The notes: a model not told the origin generated them from the letters alone. Counted from the first letter of the stretch, positions 54,789 through 63,904 are shown. The stretch: 64,000 nucleotides of DNA from Oscillospiraceae bacterium HV4-5-C5C (GCA_012034405.1 JAAVLZ010000011.1:48482-112481), one strand, 5' to 3'. A program made the numbers and translations.

Positions 54789-55976
54789 ATGGAGCACAGC
54801 AGAAGAGATACGATTTATTTAGCGGGAATGGATCTGAGTTTCTGGTTTTCCTGGGCTTTTGGCATGTTTTCTGTCCTTTATCTGCAGGAAAAAGGCTTCA
54901 GCGCCACCCGGATCGGGCTGATCAACGCGGTGGGCAGTATTGTAGCCTTTTTTGCCCTGACCTTCTGGGGCTCGGTCAGTGACCGGATGCGGGCGCTCAA
55001 GCCAATGCTTTATTTGCTGCTGATAGCAGCCGCGGTCAGCTGGGGGGTTATCCCCCTGATCCCGTCCTCGCAGACCGGCAGCTTCCTGATGTTTTTAGCT
55101 CTGATAGCCGTGGCCAATTTTTTCCGTCTTCCCAGCAGTACCTTTACAGATAATCTGCTGGTGAGAGCCTCGGCAGATCACGAATTGAATTACGGCATGA
55201 TCCGGGGGCTGGGTTCCCTGTCTTTTGCTGCCGGCTGTGTTCTGATTAACTGGCTGCTGCCCCAAACCGGCACAGCGCCCTTGTTCTGGATTGCCGCAGT
55301 TTGCTGTCTGCCGGTTCTTTTTTTCTTATCCCAGGTTAAAGAACCGGTTTTTGTGAACAAAACGGAGACCGACCACGGGCTGCAGTTGCAGGAGCTGTTG
55401 CAAAACCGGCCTTACATTTTCTTCTGTATCTATATTTTCTTTTTTACCATCTGTTATAACGCGGATACCTCCTTTATCACCTATTTTATGGCGGATAACG
55501 ACATTGCACTGGACAGCTACGCCATCTTTTTAGGTTACCGTGCTGCACTGGAATTTCCGACGTTATTTGCTCTCAAGTTTCTGCGCGCCCGTTTTCCCCT
55601 CAAGCGTCTGCTCCCGCTCTTTGGCCTGCTGATGGGCTTAGACAGCCTCTGTCTGAGCTTTCTGGTCCACGACACGCTGCAGCTGATCTTGTTTTCATCA
55701 CTTTTTGGTTTAGGAAACGGCATTTATATCGGCGTGTCCGCCAATTATGTGTACAGTCTGGCCCCGCCGCGGCTCAAAGCCAGCGCCCAGGCAATCTTTG
55801 CCTCTGTCTGTTCCATCGCCAGTGTTATTGGCAGCGCCGGCGGCGGTGTGGTTTATGATTTACTACCCTCCCGCCAATACTATCTGATGTTAGGCCTGAT
55901 TCTGCTTTCCATTACCGGCTTGTTTACCCTGGCAACCTTGACGCCAGCCGCCCGGCCTTCCTGTCCTTCCGCTTGA
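54789..55976 (+). CDS. MFS transporter (LacY/nucleoside-permease-like PPP branch)
   Basis: This protein of about 395 residues has 12 predicted helices. It begins MEHSRRDTIYLAGMDLSFWF and has FWGSVSDR at the helix 2-3 loop and LLQNRPYIFFCIY at the start of the second half, as in MFS_1-like/PPP family permeases. The ATG at 54789 follows AAGGAG; upstream in-frame codons to 54717 are not supported. Substrate unknown. It converges with the AraC-type gene, 6 bases between stops, and lies beside the siderophore importer, so siderophore transport is possible but unproven. Confidence 0.82.
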   Translation: MEHSRRDTIYLAGMDLSFWFSWAFGMFSVLYLQEKGFSATRIGLINAVGSIVAFFALTFWGSVSDRMRALKPMLYLLLIAAAVSWGVIPLIPSSQTGSFLMFLALIAVANFFRLPSSTFTDNLLVRASADHELNYGMIRGLGSLSFAAGCVLINWLLPQTGTAPLFWIAAVCCLPVLFFLSQVKEPVFVNKTETDHGLQLQELLQNRPYIFFCIYIFFFTICYNADTSFITYFMADNDIALDSYAIFLGYRAALEFPTLFALKFLRARFPLKRLLPLFGLLMGLDSLCLSFLVHDTLQLILFSSLFGLGNGIYIGVSANYVYSLAPPRLKASAQAIFASVCSIASVIGSAGGGVVYDLLPSRQYYLMLGLILLSITGLFTLATLTPAARPSCPSA

Positions 55977-55982
55977 TTACCC

Positions 55983-56777
55983 CTAAAGCAAGCCTCGTTT
56001 CCACCGGTCCGGCGCAACACCAAAATAGCGTTTAAAGAGCCGGCTGAAGTAAAAGGGGTCTTCGTAACCCGCGCTATAAGCGGACTGAGCCACCGTATGG
56101 CCCTGCCGCAGTTTCTGGGCGGCACAAGATAACCGATGTCGAATCAGATAGGCGGAAGGGCGAATACCCATTTCCTTATGAAAGCAATACGAAAACGCGC
56201 TGCTGCTCATTTGACAGGGGCGGGCCAGTTCTTCCAGTGATAAGGGCTCATGATAGCGCTGGTGAATCAGCTTAAGCGGGCGTTCCAGATCCGGAGCGGT
56301 AAGGCGCTCCAGCAGCGACAGCTTCCCGCTTTCCAGGGCCTGCCAGATGGTGGTGGCAATCAGGGGGTTGGCACCCTTACAAAAGGGGCAGCTGCTCAGA
56401 CCGCAGGATCGATTGATCTCCGGCAAGGCCCGGGCCAGCAGCGCAGGCTGAGCCGCGGCCGTAAACAGCCGGGTTCGGGAATCTGCCTTTTGCTGCCGGA
56501 AACGGCTGTCAGCTTTACTCTGAGTCAGCGCTACCACGTACCAGAAACTATCCGACCCAACAGTAAGCGTCAGTTCGAGCCCTGAGTCCAGACGCAGCAC
56601 CCGCCCGGGCAAGGCCCGGTAACGCCGGTTTCCTGCCCTTAAGACTGCCTGACCCTTAAGCGGGATCAGATAAGCCGGCACCACAAAGCTAAGCATCTGC
56701 AGTTCTGCCCCAAAGCCAACTTGTTTCATCCAGACCGGGCAGGGCAGCGCTGCTTTTGTAAGGTTTTGTTTTTTCAT
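55983..56777 (-). CDS. AraC-family regulator with CX4CX2C motif, siderophore locus
   Basis: This 264-residue protein has a short N-terminal sensor and a C-terminal AraC domain (LSLEELARPCQMSSSAFSYCF and VAQSAYSAGYEDPFYFSRLF). Between them, at 125-133, is CGLSSCPFC, a CX4CX2C arrangement that could bind iron, zinc or a cluster; it is not a usual part of the fold. The gene is divergent from a four-gene iron-siderophore importer. A consensus promoter precedes it, and a GTTAG-N6-CTAAC palindrome lies just downstream of its -10, with a second copy before the importer. Confidence 0.85.
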   Translation of the reverse strand: MKKQNLTKAALPCPVWMKQVGFGAELQMLSFVVPAYLIPLKGQAVLRAGNRRYRALPGRVLRLDSGLELTLTVGSDSFWYVVALTQSKADSRFRQQKADSRTRLFTAAAQPALLARALPEINRSCGLSSCPFCKGANPLIATTIWQALESGKLSLLERLTAPDLERPLKLIHQRYHEPLSLEELARPCQMSSSAFSYCFHKEMGIRPSAYLIRHRLSCAAQKLRQGHTVAQSAYSAGYEDPFYFSRLFKRYFGVAPDRWKRGLL

Positions 56778-56798
56778 GCTACTCCTGATCTGTAAGCA

Positions 56799-56814
56799 GT
56801 TAGTCTATTCTAAC
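56799..56814. promoter_or_regulatory. GTTAG-N6-CTAAC operator, copy 1
   Basis: GTTAG (56799-56803) and CTAAC (56810-56814) form a perfect inverted repeat. It begins 8 bases downstream of the -10 of the AraC-type gene, so binding would block transcription. Confidence 0.55.
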
Positions 56815-56821
56815 CCCATAA

Positions 56822-56851
56822 ATACTATTGACTTCTGCCCTCGCCTGTCAA
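56822..56851 (-). promoter_or_regulatory. Promoter of the AraC-type gene
   Basis: TTGACA (complement of 56846-56851), an 18-base spacer and TAGTAT (complement of 56822-56827) lie 45 bases before the start codon. Confidence 0.6.
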
Positions 56852-56981
56852 TGCCGCCACGGTTGCCACAGCACATCTGAAAGCAGCGCTGTCTGCTGCT
56901 CAAGTCGAGTCACGCCGGGTATTTTACGATTTGTCCATGGCAACTCAATAAAGGTCTGTGTTATAACTGCCATCATCGTTG

Positions 56982-56997
56982 GTTAGCGTTTGCTAAC
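56982..56997. promoter_or_regulatory. GTTAG-N6-CTAAC operator, copy 2
   Basis: GTTAG (56982-56986) and CTAAC (56993-56997), with inner bases extending the arms to GTTAGC/GCTAAC, lie 43 bases before the first importer gene. Confidence 0.6.
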
Positions 56998-57039
56998 GGC
57001 ATCTGGCAGATCACATACCCTGAAAGAAAGCAGCTGACT

Positions 57040-58014
57040 TTGAAAAAGAAACTGATCCTCATTTTATTACTGTTCGTCTTAGGCTGCATCTCAGTCAGCC
57101 TGGGGGTAAAAGCTTTCAGTTGGGCCGGGTTGCTCAGCGGACAGCCGGCAGATCGGAGCGTTTTCTGGCTCAGCCGCCTGCCGCGCCTGATCAGCATTCT
57201 CATTACCGGTGCCGGACTTTCTATCAGCGGGCTGATTTTGCAGACCATCACCGGCAACAAATTTGTTTCGCCAGCCGTTGCGGGTACGATGGACTGGTGC
57301 CGTCTGGGGATTTTACTGGCGATTATCCTTGCCGGCAGCCAGCAGACCTGGCTCAAATTATTGCTGGCTTTTGTCGTTTCTCTGGCCGGTACCTTGTTGT
57401 TTTTAACCTTGCTGCGGCAGCTGAGCTACCAGGGCACCTACATGGTGCCGCTGATCGGCCTGATGCTGGGTCTGGTGGTCAGTTCTGTCACCAGCTTGAT
57501 CGCCTACCGCTTTGATGTGGCTCAGAATCTGCAATCCTGGTTACAGGGGAGTTTTTCTTTGATCATAGAAGGGCGTTATGAATTGTTGTACCTGGGCCTC
57601 CCCTGTCTGCTGCTGGCCTACCTCTACGCGGCTCGATTTACTGTAGCGGGTATGGGAGAAGCTACGGCCGTTAATCTGGGACTTAACTATAAAGCGGCCA
57701 CCCTGGCGGGACTGACCCTGACCGCTCTCATGACTTCCGCCATACTGGTTACCGTGGGCAGTATCGCGTTTGTCGGCCTGATCATCCCTAATCTGGTATC
57801 GATCTGGCACGGTGACCATATCCGGCACACCATGTTTGAAACCGCGGCGCTGGGTTCAATATTCTTGCTTAGTTGCGACCTGATCAGCCGAACGCTGATC
57901 TACCCCCATGAAATCCCCATCAGCGTGACTGCCGGGATCATTGGCGCCGGGGTATTCCTGGCCCTGATTTTAAGAAGGAGGCGACGAGTTCATGGCAAGC
58001 GGCAAACTCCCTGA
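57040..58014 (+). CDS. Iron-siderophore ABC transporter permease, FecCD family (first)
   Basis: This 324-residue permease has about nine helices. RLPRLISILITGAGLSISG (family RxPR and GAxLaxsG) at about 46-64 and a later IPNLVSIWHGDHIRH (family PHxxR-type loop contacting the ATPase) mark FecCD. Start is TTG at 57040 after GAAAG. The shape resembles FatD/CeuB/YclN permeases for catecholate siderophores. It overlaps the second permease gene by 23 bases. Confidence 0.9.
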   Translation: MKKKLILILLLFVLGCISVSLGVKAFSWAGLLSGQPADRSVFWLSRLPRLISILITGAGLSISGLILQTITGNKFVSPAVAGTMDWCRLGILLAIILAGSQQTWLKLLLAFVVSLAGTLLFLTLLRQLSYQGTYMVPLIGLMLGLVVSSVTSLIAYRFDVAQNLQSWLQGSFSLIIEGRYELLYLGLPCLLLAYLYAARFTVAGMGEATAVNLGLNYKAATLAGLTLTALMTSAILVTVGSIAFVGLIIPNLVSIWHGDHIRHTMFETAALGSIFLLSCDLISRTLIYPHEIPISVTAGIIGAGVFLALILRRRRRVHGKRQTP

Positions 58015-59056
58015 GCTCAGGCCCGTACGCCCGGCGCTGGTAAGCTGCCGGGCCGGGCGGCCAGCCGGCCGATCAACCCGATCCACGGTGGTCGATCAGG
58101 CCAATCTGCGGCTGAATCTGCTGCTCTCAGCCGCAGTGCTGATCCTGGCCGCAGCATACCTGCTGCCGGGCTTAAGTGCCCGCAATCTGTCTTACTTTTT
58201 ACCGCTGCGGGCGTTGAAAGTCGGAGCGATCCTGCTGGTCAGTTTTTCTACCGGCTACACGGCTACCGCCTTTCAGACTATCACTGACAATCATATTCTG
58301 ACTCCCGGTATCCTGGGGTTTGAATCCATGTACGTCCTGGTGCAGACGCTCCTGGTCTATTTGTACGGCAGCAAAGTCGCCCTGATGAGCGACCACGGCG
58401 AATTTTTACTGTCTGTAGGCGCGATGCTGCTGCTGTCAGGCCTGCTGTTTCTCCTTTTATTCCGGGGGCACCGGCAAGACTTATTCATCCTGCTGCTGGC
58501 GGGGACCATAGCCGGCAGCTTGTTTACCGCGGTGAGCACCTTTATCCAGGTCTTGATTGATCCTAATGAATATATGCAGATCCAGTCCAGGCTCTACGCC
58601 AGCTTTGGCAATATCAACGTCAAGCTGTTCGGGATCAGCGTACTGCTGACAGCCCTGGCAGGCTGCTGCAGTTTACCGGACTGGCGCCGCCTGGATGTGG
58701 CGGCGCTGGGCCCGGATCATTGCGTCAGCCCGGGCGTATCTCACCGCCACCTGACTCTGAGGACGTTACTGCTGACGGCGGTGATGGTATCCGTTTCAAC
58801 CGCCTTGATCGGACCGATGACCTTTTTAGGTCTCCTGACCGTAAACGTAGCCCGCAACCTGCTGAAAACCTATAAACACCGCTACCGCATACCCGCGGCT
58901 ATGCTGCTGGGCGCCCTGGCTTTGTTAGCCAGTCTGCTGCTGGTGGAGCGGGTCCTGGCCTACGCGGTCACCCCCAGCATGCTGATCAATTTTGCCGGCG
59001 GCAGCTATTTTATTTACCTCATGATAAAAGAAGGAAAGGGAGCTAAAAAGCATTGA
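57992..59056 (+). CDS. Iron-siderophore ABC transporter permease, FecCD family (second)
   Basis: This 354-residue permease resembles FatC/CeuC/YclO: GYTATAFQTITDNHILTPGI in the first third and IGPMTFLGLLTVNVARNL in the last. About 45 residues before the first helix are Arg/Pro-rich, longer than usual; the ATG at 57992 follows AAGGAGG, so this extension seems translated. Its stop overlaps the ATPase start (TTGA). It pairs with the preceding permease. Confidence 0.9.
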   Translation: MASGKLPELRPVRPALVSCRAGRPAGRSTRSTVVDQANLRLNLLLSAAVLILAAAYLLPGLSARNLSYFLPLRALKVGAILLVSFSTGYTATAFQTITDNHILTPGILGFESMYVLVQTLLVYLYGSKVALMSDHGEFLLSVGAMLLLSGLLFLLLFRGHRQDLFILLLAGTIAGSLFTAVSTFIQVLIDPNEYMQIQSRLYASFGNINVKLFGISVLLTALAGCCSLPDWRRLDVAALGPDHCVSPGVSHRHLTLRTLLLTAVMVSVSTALIGPMTFLGLLTVNVARNLLKTYKHRYRIPAAMLLGALALLASLLLVERVLAYAVTPSMLINFAGGSYFIYLMIKEGKGAKKH

Positions 59057-59811
59057 TACAGACGAAATCCTTATACAAGCACTACGGGCAGACAGCCGTC
59101 GTCAACGACGTCAGCCTGCAGCTGCCCACCGGCCGCCTGATTGCCTTCATTGGCAGCAACGGTGCCGGAAAAAGTACGCTGATCTCCCTGATCAGCCGGA
59201 CGCTGGCCAAAGATGAGGGCCAGATTATGATCGATCAGCAAGAACTGGAACAATGGAAAAGCCAGAAGCTAGCCACCCGCTTGTCCATCCTCAAACAACA
59301 AAACGCGCTCAGCCTTCGCCTGACCGTAAGAGAATTAACCGGTTTTGGCCGGTATCCCTATTCCCGCGGCCGCCTGACCCCGCAAGATGAGGTAAAGATA
59401 GACCAGGCCTTAGCGTATCTCAATCTGGAAGCGCTGCAGGATCGTTATCTGGACGAACTCAGCGGCGGTCAGCGCCAGATGGCCTATATTGCCATGCTCC
59501 TGGCTCAGGATACCGACTACGTCTTTTTGGACGAGCCCTTGAATAATCTTGACATGAAGCATTCGGTACAGATCATGCAGGTACTGCGCCGCATGGTCAG
59601 CGATCTGAGAAAGACTGTCATGGTTGTCATCCATGATATCAACTTTGTGTCCGCCTACAGTGATTACATGATTGCGTTAAAAGATGGTCAGGTCGTTTGC
59701 CAGGGGGAAACCGCCGAGGTTATAACCCCCCGGCGACTAAAGGCTATTTTTGATCTGGACATCGAAGTCCATGAAATCAACGGTCATCCCATCTGTGTCT
59801 ATTACAACTAA
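59053..59811 (+). CDS. Iron-siderophore ABC transporter ATPase
   Basis: This 252-residue ABC ATPase has Walker A GSNGAGKSTL (about 33-42), signature LSGGQRQMAYI, Walker B YVFLDEPLNNLD and the switch His in VIHDINF. It is of the FepC/CeuD/YclP type. The TTG start at 59053 overlaps the permease stop by 4 bases, showing translational coupling. It powers siderophore uptake. Confidence 0.92.
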   Translation: MIQTKSLYKHYGQTAVVNDVSLQLPTGRLIAFIGSNGAGKSTLISLISRTLAKDEGQIMIDQQELEQWKSQKLATRLSILKQQNALSLRLTVRELTGFGRYPYSRGRLTPQDEVKIDQALAYLNLEALQDRYLDELSGGQRQMAYIAMLLAQDTDYVFLDEPLNNLDMKHSVQIMQVLRRMVSDLRKTVMVVIHDINFVSAYSDYMIALKDGQVVCQGETAEVITPRRLKAIFDLDIEVHEINGHPICVYYN

Positions 59812-59857
59812 GGACACCGGTGTGACAAATATCTACCTGATTATTGGAGGATCTTAT

Positions 59858-60916
59858 TTGAGAAGAACCCTGAGCACAGCTTTAGCTGTCCTGACCGCCC
59901 TGACATTGTCTGCCTGCGGCAGCGGCAATACCGCCGCTGCAACGACAACAGTTACAACTGCCGCCGGCGCCACTACGCCTGTCACTTCTGCCTCTGACCG
60001 CAGCCCGGCCGGGACGACGGCCAGCCGGGCGGAAACGGAAAGCGCCGCAAGCCAGGCCGGAACCACAGCCACAGGCACCGGTCCGATCACCGTTACAGAT
60101 ATCAAAGGTGAGGTCAGTCTGGACCAGCCGGCTCAAAGGGTCGTGGTCTTTGACATGGGGGCGCTGGACACCATTGATGCGTTAGGCGCGGACCTGGAAC
60201 TGGCGGTGCCTCAAAGCAACATTCCCTCCTATCTGAGCAAGTATGAGACTGACACCGTTAATGCCGGCGGCTTATTTGAGCCGGATCTGGAGACCATCTA
60301 TGACTTTGAACCGGATCTGATCATTATAGGCGGCCGGCAGGCAGATTTTTACGACCAGCTCAAGGAAATAGCGCCGACGCTGTATGTATCTATTGACGCA
60401 GCAAATTATCTTAACGATTTTGAACAGACCAACCTCAACATCGCGGCGCTGCTGGGCAAAACAACAGAGGCCCGCACCCAGCTGGATCAAATCGAAGCCA
60501 ACATGACCGAGGTCAGCACCAAAGCCGCAGCCAGTCCTGACCGGGCCCTGATCATCCTGACCAGCGATGGTAAAATCAGCGCTTATGGTTTGGGCAGCCG
60601 GTTTGGCTTAATCCACGAAGGTCTGGGGGTTAAGGCCGCGGATGAAACCGTAGAGGAGTCGACGCATGGCGAAGAAAGCAGCTACGAATATATCGCCGAA
60701 GTGAATCCGGACATCCTGTTTGTCATTGACCGGACCCAGGTAGCCGGCGGCAGCACTGACGCGGCAGCGACGCTGGATAATGACCTGATCAAAGCTACCA
60801 ACGCCGCTCAGAACGACAAGATCATCTATCTGGATCCGGAATGCTGGTATCTGGCATCCGGGGGTCTGAACGCCATGAAAGTAATGGTCTCTGAAGTCGG
60901 CGCGGTCTTTGACTAA
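59858..60916 (+). CDS. Iron-siderophore substrate-binding lipoprotein
   Basis: This lipoprotein of about 352 residues starts at TTG 59858, after GGAGG by 7 bases. It has a signal peptide with lipobox LSAC (Cys near 19), a Thr/Ala/Ser-rich linker (about 24-70), then a type III binding fold (ITVTDIKGEVSLDQPAQRVV, YDFEPDLIIIGG and the C-terminal ECWYLASGG). It resembles CeuE/FatB/YclQ binders of catecholate or related siderophores. It is the last gene of the importer. Earlier in-frame starts (59750) would read through the ATPase end and are not supported. Confidence 0.9.
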   Translation: MRRTLSTALAVLTALTLSACGSGNTAAATTTVTTAAGATTPVTSASDRSPAGTTASRAETESAASQAGTTATGTGPITVTDIKGEVSLDQPAQRVVVFDMGALDTIDALGADLELAVPQSNIPSYLSKYETDTVNAGGLFEPDLETIYDFEPDLIIIGGRQADFYDQLKEIAPTLYVSIDAANYLNDFEQTNLNIAALLGKTTEARTQLDQIEANMTEVSTKAAASPDRALIILTSDGKISAYGLGSRFGLIHEGLGVKAADETVEESTHGEESSYEYIAEVNPDILFVIDRTQVAGGSTDAAATLDNDLIKATNAAQNDKIIYLDPECWYLASGGLNAMKVMVSEVGAVFD

Positions 60917-61002
60917 GCAGTCCCGGACCTGAGCGCTCCATACGGATCATCAGACATCACCGGGGCGGAGCTGATCGATCAAGATCAGGGCCGCCGCCTC
61001 AA

Positions 61003-61048
61003 CCACAGCCCGCCAGGCTGGTCAGTCGACCAATCTGGCGGGCTGTGG
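61003..61048. other. Long perfect hairpin between convergent genes
   Basis: 14-bp perfect arms (61003-61016 and 61035-61048), with a further 5-bp inner stem TGGTC/GACCA, form a nearly continuous 19-bp hairpin. It lies between the lipoprotein stop and the MFS stop, where a terminator is expected, but neither strand has a T run after it. Confidence 0.7.
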
Positions 61049-61098
61049 TATTCCTATATGGCTTCCGGGGGAAGCGGCTTCAGGTTTACCGGCGCCGG

Positions 61099-62391
61099 TC
61101 ACAGCGCTTCAGGTGGTGTTTCCCTGGCCAGTCGGGCTGCTACGCTGCGGTTTATGCCCGGAATGGTCAGGATACCGATCAACATCAGCGGCAGCATGGT
61201 AAACAAGGCAGGGATCATGCCCCAGTTTAAGGTCTGTCCAAAATAGGCAATCACTTTGGGAGCAATTGACTGCAATCCGATATTCATGACACTGGTAAAA
61301 ACCGCAAACATAAAGCCCTCAATGGCATCTGAACACAAGCGCATCAGCACCGCGTACGTGATGACAGTCACAATCCCCCGGGCCATGCCCATGGTCAGAT
61401 TGGCCACGATAACCAGAGCGGTATTGCTCCAGTGACCGTCTACCAGCAACCATGGCAGAAGCAAGACCCAGATCAAGCCAAACATAATCCAGATATTGCG
61501 GTTGCAGAGACCGCCGACTTTATTGATGATCTGGCCGACCACAAATGCCGTCGCCGCAATAGCGATGTAATTTACCATGGTGGAAATACCATAAATGGTC
61601 TGATTGGTATTATTCATAACCAGAGGACCGACAATGTTAGCCAGGCCCATCGCGCCCATAAAGCACATAGCAAACAATAAGCCCAGCCAGGCGCCCCAAT
61701 TACCAAAGCCTAATTTCACCGCGGCCGGTATAGAAATCAGGTCCTTCCGCTGCGTGGTTCCCGGTACCTCTTTAAACAACAAGGTTACAAAAGCCTGGCC
61801 AATAGCAGCCAGGGCCAGAACAAAAATGATGATATTCCAACCGATTATGCCGGACAAGATGCTGCTGAAGATAACCCCCACAGCCATGCCGGCATAGCGC
61901 CCGCCGTTAGCGTATCCTTGCATTTTGCTGGCATACTCATCCGGCGTAACATCGACTGTCAGGGCGTCAGCCGTACCATCTACAATGACAAAGCAGGCAA
62001 AACAAACAACCAGAGCTGCCAGCCAGACCTCAGAATACTCTTTGATGGAGGCCAGCCCGATAAACGCCGGAATAAAAAGGATACCACCCAGGAACAAATA
62101 TGGCTTGCGCCGGCCCAGCCGACCTATCGGTACCCGGTCAGAAAAGAGTCCGGTAAACATCTTGAGATAAGTCGGGACACTGATCGTAGCGGTGATAGTG
62201 GCGATGGTAACGTAGTCCAGCATAAATACTTTGGTGGTGTAATAAGTGATATAAACCTGAATACCCGCCACATATATGCCCTGCAAGAAGTAAAATACCG
62301 CTTCAATCAGGTAAAAATAGCTTTTGAAATTCTCCATTTTACGCTGGTCCAGCGTCAGTTCCCGAATGTCCGTTGCCTTGCTGTCACTCAT
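61099..62391 (-). CDS. MFS permease coupled to AbgB-like hydrolase
   Basis: This 430-residue permease has 12 predicted helices. GRLGRRKPYLFLGGILF follows helix 2 and VDGTADALTVDVTP lies in the helix 4-5 region, reminiscent of the GPH/SLC45 or folate-biopterin (BT1-like) branches; assignment to a branch is uncertain. It starts 15 bases after the amidohydrolase stop, so the two form an operon and the permease probably imports the hydrolase substrate. Confidence 0.8.
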   Translation of the reverse strand: MSDSKATDIRELTLDQRKMENFKSYFYLIEAVFYFLQGIYVAGIQVYITYYTTKVFMLDYVTIATITATISVPTYLKMFTGLFSDRVPIGRLGRRKPYLFLGGILFIPAFIGLASIKEYSEVWLAALVVCFACFVIVDGTADALTVDVTPDEYASKMQGYANGGRYAGMAVGVIFSSILSGIIGWNIIIFVLALAAIGQAFVTLLFKEVPGTTQRKDLISIPAAVKLGFGNWGAWLGLLFAMCFMGAMGLANIVGPLVMNNTNQTIYGISTMVNYIAIAATAFVVGQIINKVGGLCNRNIWIMFGLIWVLLLPWLLVDGHWSNTALVIVANLTMGMARGIVTVITYAVLMRLCSDAIEGFMFAVFTSVMNIGLQSIAPKVIAYFGQTLNWGMIPALFTMLPLMLIGILTIPGINRSVAARLARETPPEAL

Positions 62392-62406
62392 CTTTTTATC
62401 CCCCGA

Positions 62407-63849
62407 TTATTGATTATTGCTGTATGCGTGAGGTTTAACCCCGTCCGGGATCGGGCAGACATATTCCCGTCCGTTCAGTAAATCGCGGAGCTCCTGGCGG
62501 GCCCGCACGGCCAGCTCCGGCTGCATAAAAATATCCGCGGCGGTCAGAGCCATAATTCTGGCTGCATAAATCATGCCTTTATGCGCCACAGCAGATTTAC
62601 CCTGTGCTACCTCCTGCCAGGAATGGATCGGTGTCCCCGCCGCAAAACAGGTGGTATTGCACTGGATGGTCGGCGTAATCCAGCTCACATCACCCACATC
62701 GGATGATCCGGGCAGCGGACTGGTCTGATAGACGTATGGCAGCAGCTCATCCATCAGCACCTTGCCGCGGTTGCGGCGCAGATAAGCATTCAGCTCGGGC
62801 TTGGCGCCAAAGGCCTGGCTGAGCATCCCGGCGCTGCCCTTTTCCGCCGGCGTCAATGTAGCTGTAAAGGACCTGGCATAGGCTTCTTCCTGAGCCGTGT
62901 AAGCTGGCGGCGGCAGCTGCTGCATATGGCGGTACATGACCTGACCCAGCGTGTCGTTAGGCAGAATATTGGAGCAGGCTTTATCAAACACCACTTCGCT
63001 TTGGGTTCCGGTCATCAGAGCCGCGCCCTGCGCAATCTGACAGACCCGCTCATAAATCTCCTGAAGCTGATCAGCGTGGGGCGCCCGGATCAGGTATAAG
63101 ACTTCTGCCTCCGCCTGCACGACATTAGGGGACAGTCCTCCGGGGTTAGTAATGGCGTAATGGAGCCTGGCTTCAGGTATCATATGCTCCCGCAGATAGT
63201 TGGCGCCAATATCCATCAGCTCAACCGCGTCCAGAGCACTGCGGCCCAGATGAGGTGAGGCCGCGGCATGACTGGCCCGACCGTGAAAGCGGAAATAAGC
63301 CTGGATATTGGCCAGGGTACTGACATTTTGAACCGCATTAAAAAACATGGGATGCCAGGCGATCGCGCAGTCCAGGTCATTGAAGACGCCTGCTTTGGCC
63401 ATAAAGGTTTTGCCGGAACCCCCTTCTTCACCTGGACAGCCGTAAAGGCGAACCGTACCGCGGCGGCCTTCTTGCTCCAGCCAGTTTTTCACGCTGATTG
63501 CCGCAGCGCAGGAAGCTGTGCCAAACAGGTGGTGCCCGCAGCCATGGCCGCAGTTCATGCCGGCTTCCGGCCGGGGCTGGCAGCAATCAGCCTGCTGACT
63601 GAGCCCGCTGAGCGCGTCAAATTCTGCCAGCAGCCCTATCACCGGCTGGCCTTGCCCCCAGCTGGCAATAAAGGCTGTTTCCATCCCGCCAATAGGATTG
63701 GTGATCGTAAAACCATGATCTTGCAGCAGCTGCTGCAATTGGGCTGAGGACCGGTATTCAGTAAACTTCAGCTCCGCCATACCCCAGATCGCGTCGCTGG
63801 TGCGCGTTAAAATTGCTTCATGCTGATCAATCCAACTGCAAATTGCCAT
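62407..63849 (-). CDS. M20-family amidohydrolase, AbgB-like
   Basis: This 480-residue metallo-amidohydrolase has CGHGCGHHLFG (metal His and Asp-like region near 98-108), the catalytic Glu pair in CPGEEGGSGK, AIAWHPM, SHAAASPH in the dimerisation lid domain, and VGDVSWITP near the C-terminus. It resembles the AbgB subunit that helps cleave p-aminobenzoyl-glutamate from folate breakdown; related amidases hydrolyse other N-acyl amino acids. No AbgA partner is next to it. It heads an operon with the MFS permease. Confidence 0.88.
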   Translation of the reverse strand: MAICSWIDQHEAILTRTSDAIWGMAELKFTEYRSSAQLQQLLQDHGFTITNPIGGMETAFIASWGQGQPVIGLLAEFDALSGLSQQADCCQPRPEAGMNCGHGCGHHLFGTASCAAAISVKNWLEQEGRRGTVRLYGCPGEEGGSGKTFMAKAGVFNDLDCAIAWHPMFFNAVQNVSTLANIQAYFRFHGRASHAAASPHLGRSALDAVELMDIGANYLREHMIPEARLHYAITNPGGLSPNVVQAEAEVLYLIRAPHADQLQEIYERVCQIAQGAALMTGTQSEVVFDKACSNILPNDTLGQVMYRHMQQLPPPAYTAQEEAYARSFTATLTPAEKGSAGMLSQAFGAKPELNAYLRRNRGKVLMDELLPYVYQTSPLPGSSDVGDVSWITPTIQCNTTCFAAGTPIHSWQEVAQGKSAVAHKGMIYAARIMALTAADIFMQPELAVRARQELRDLLNGREYVCPIPDGVKPHAYSNNQ

Positions 63850-63904
63850 GCATTAACCTCCTGGCTGGCTGGTTTTGCTTTGTTTACAATAACTCTGCTG
63901 CCGG

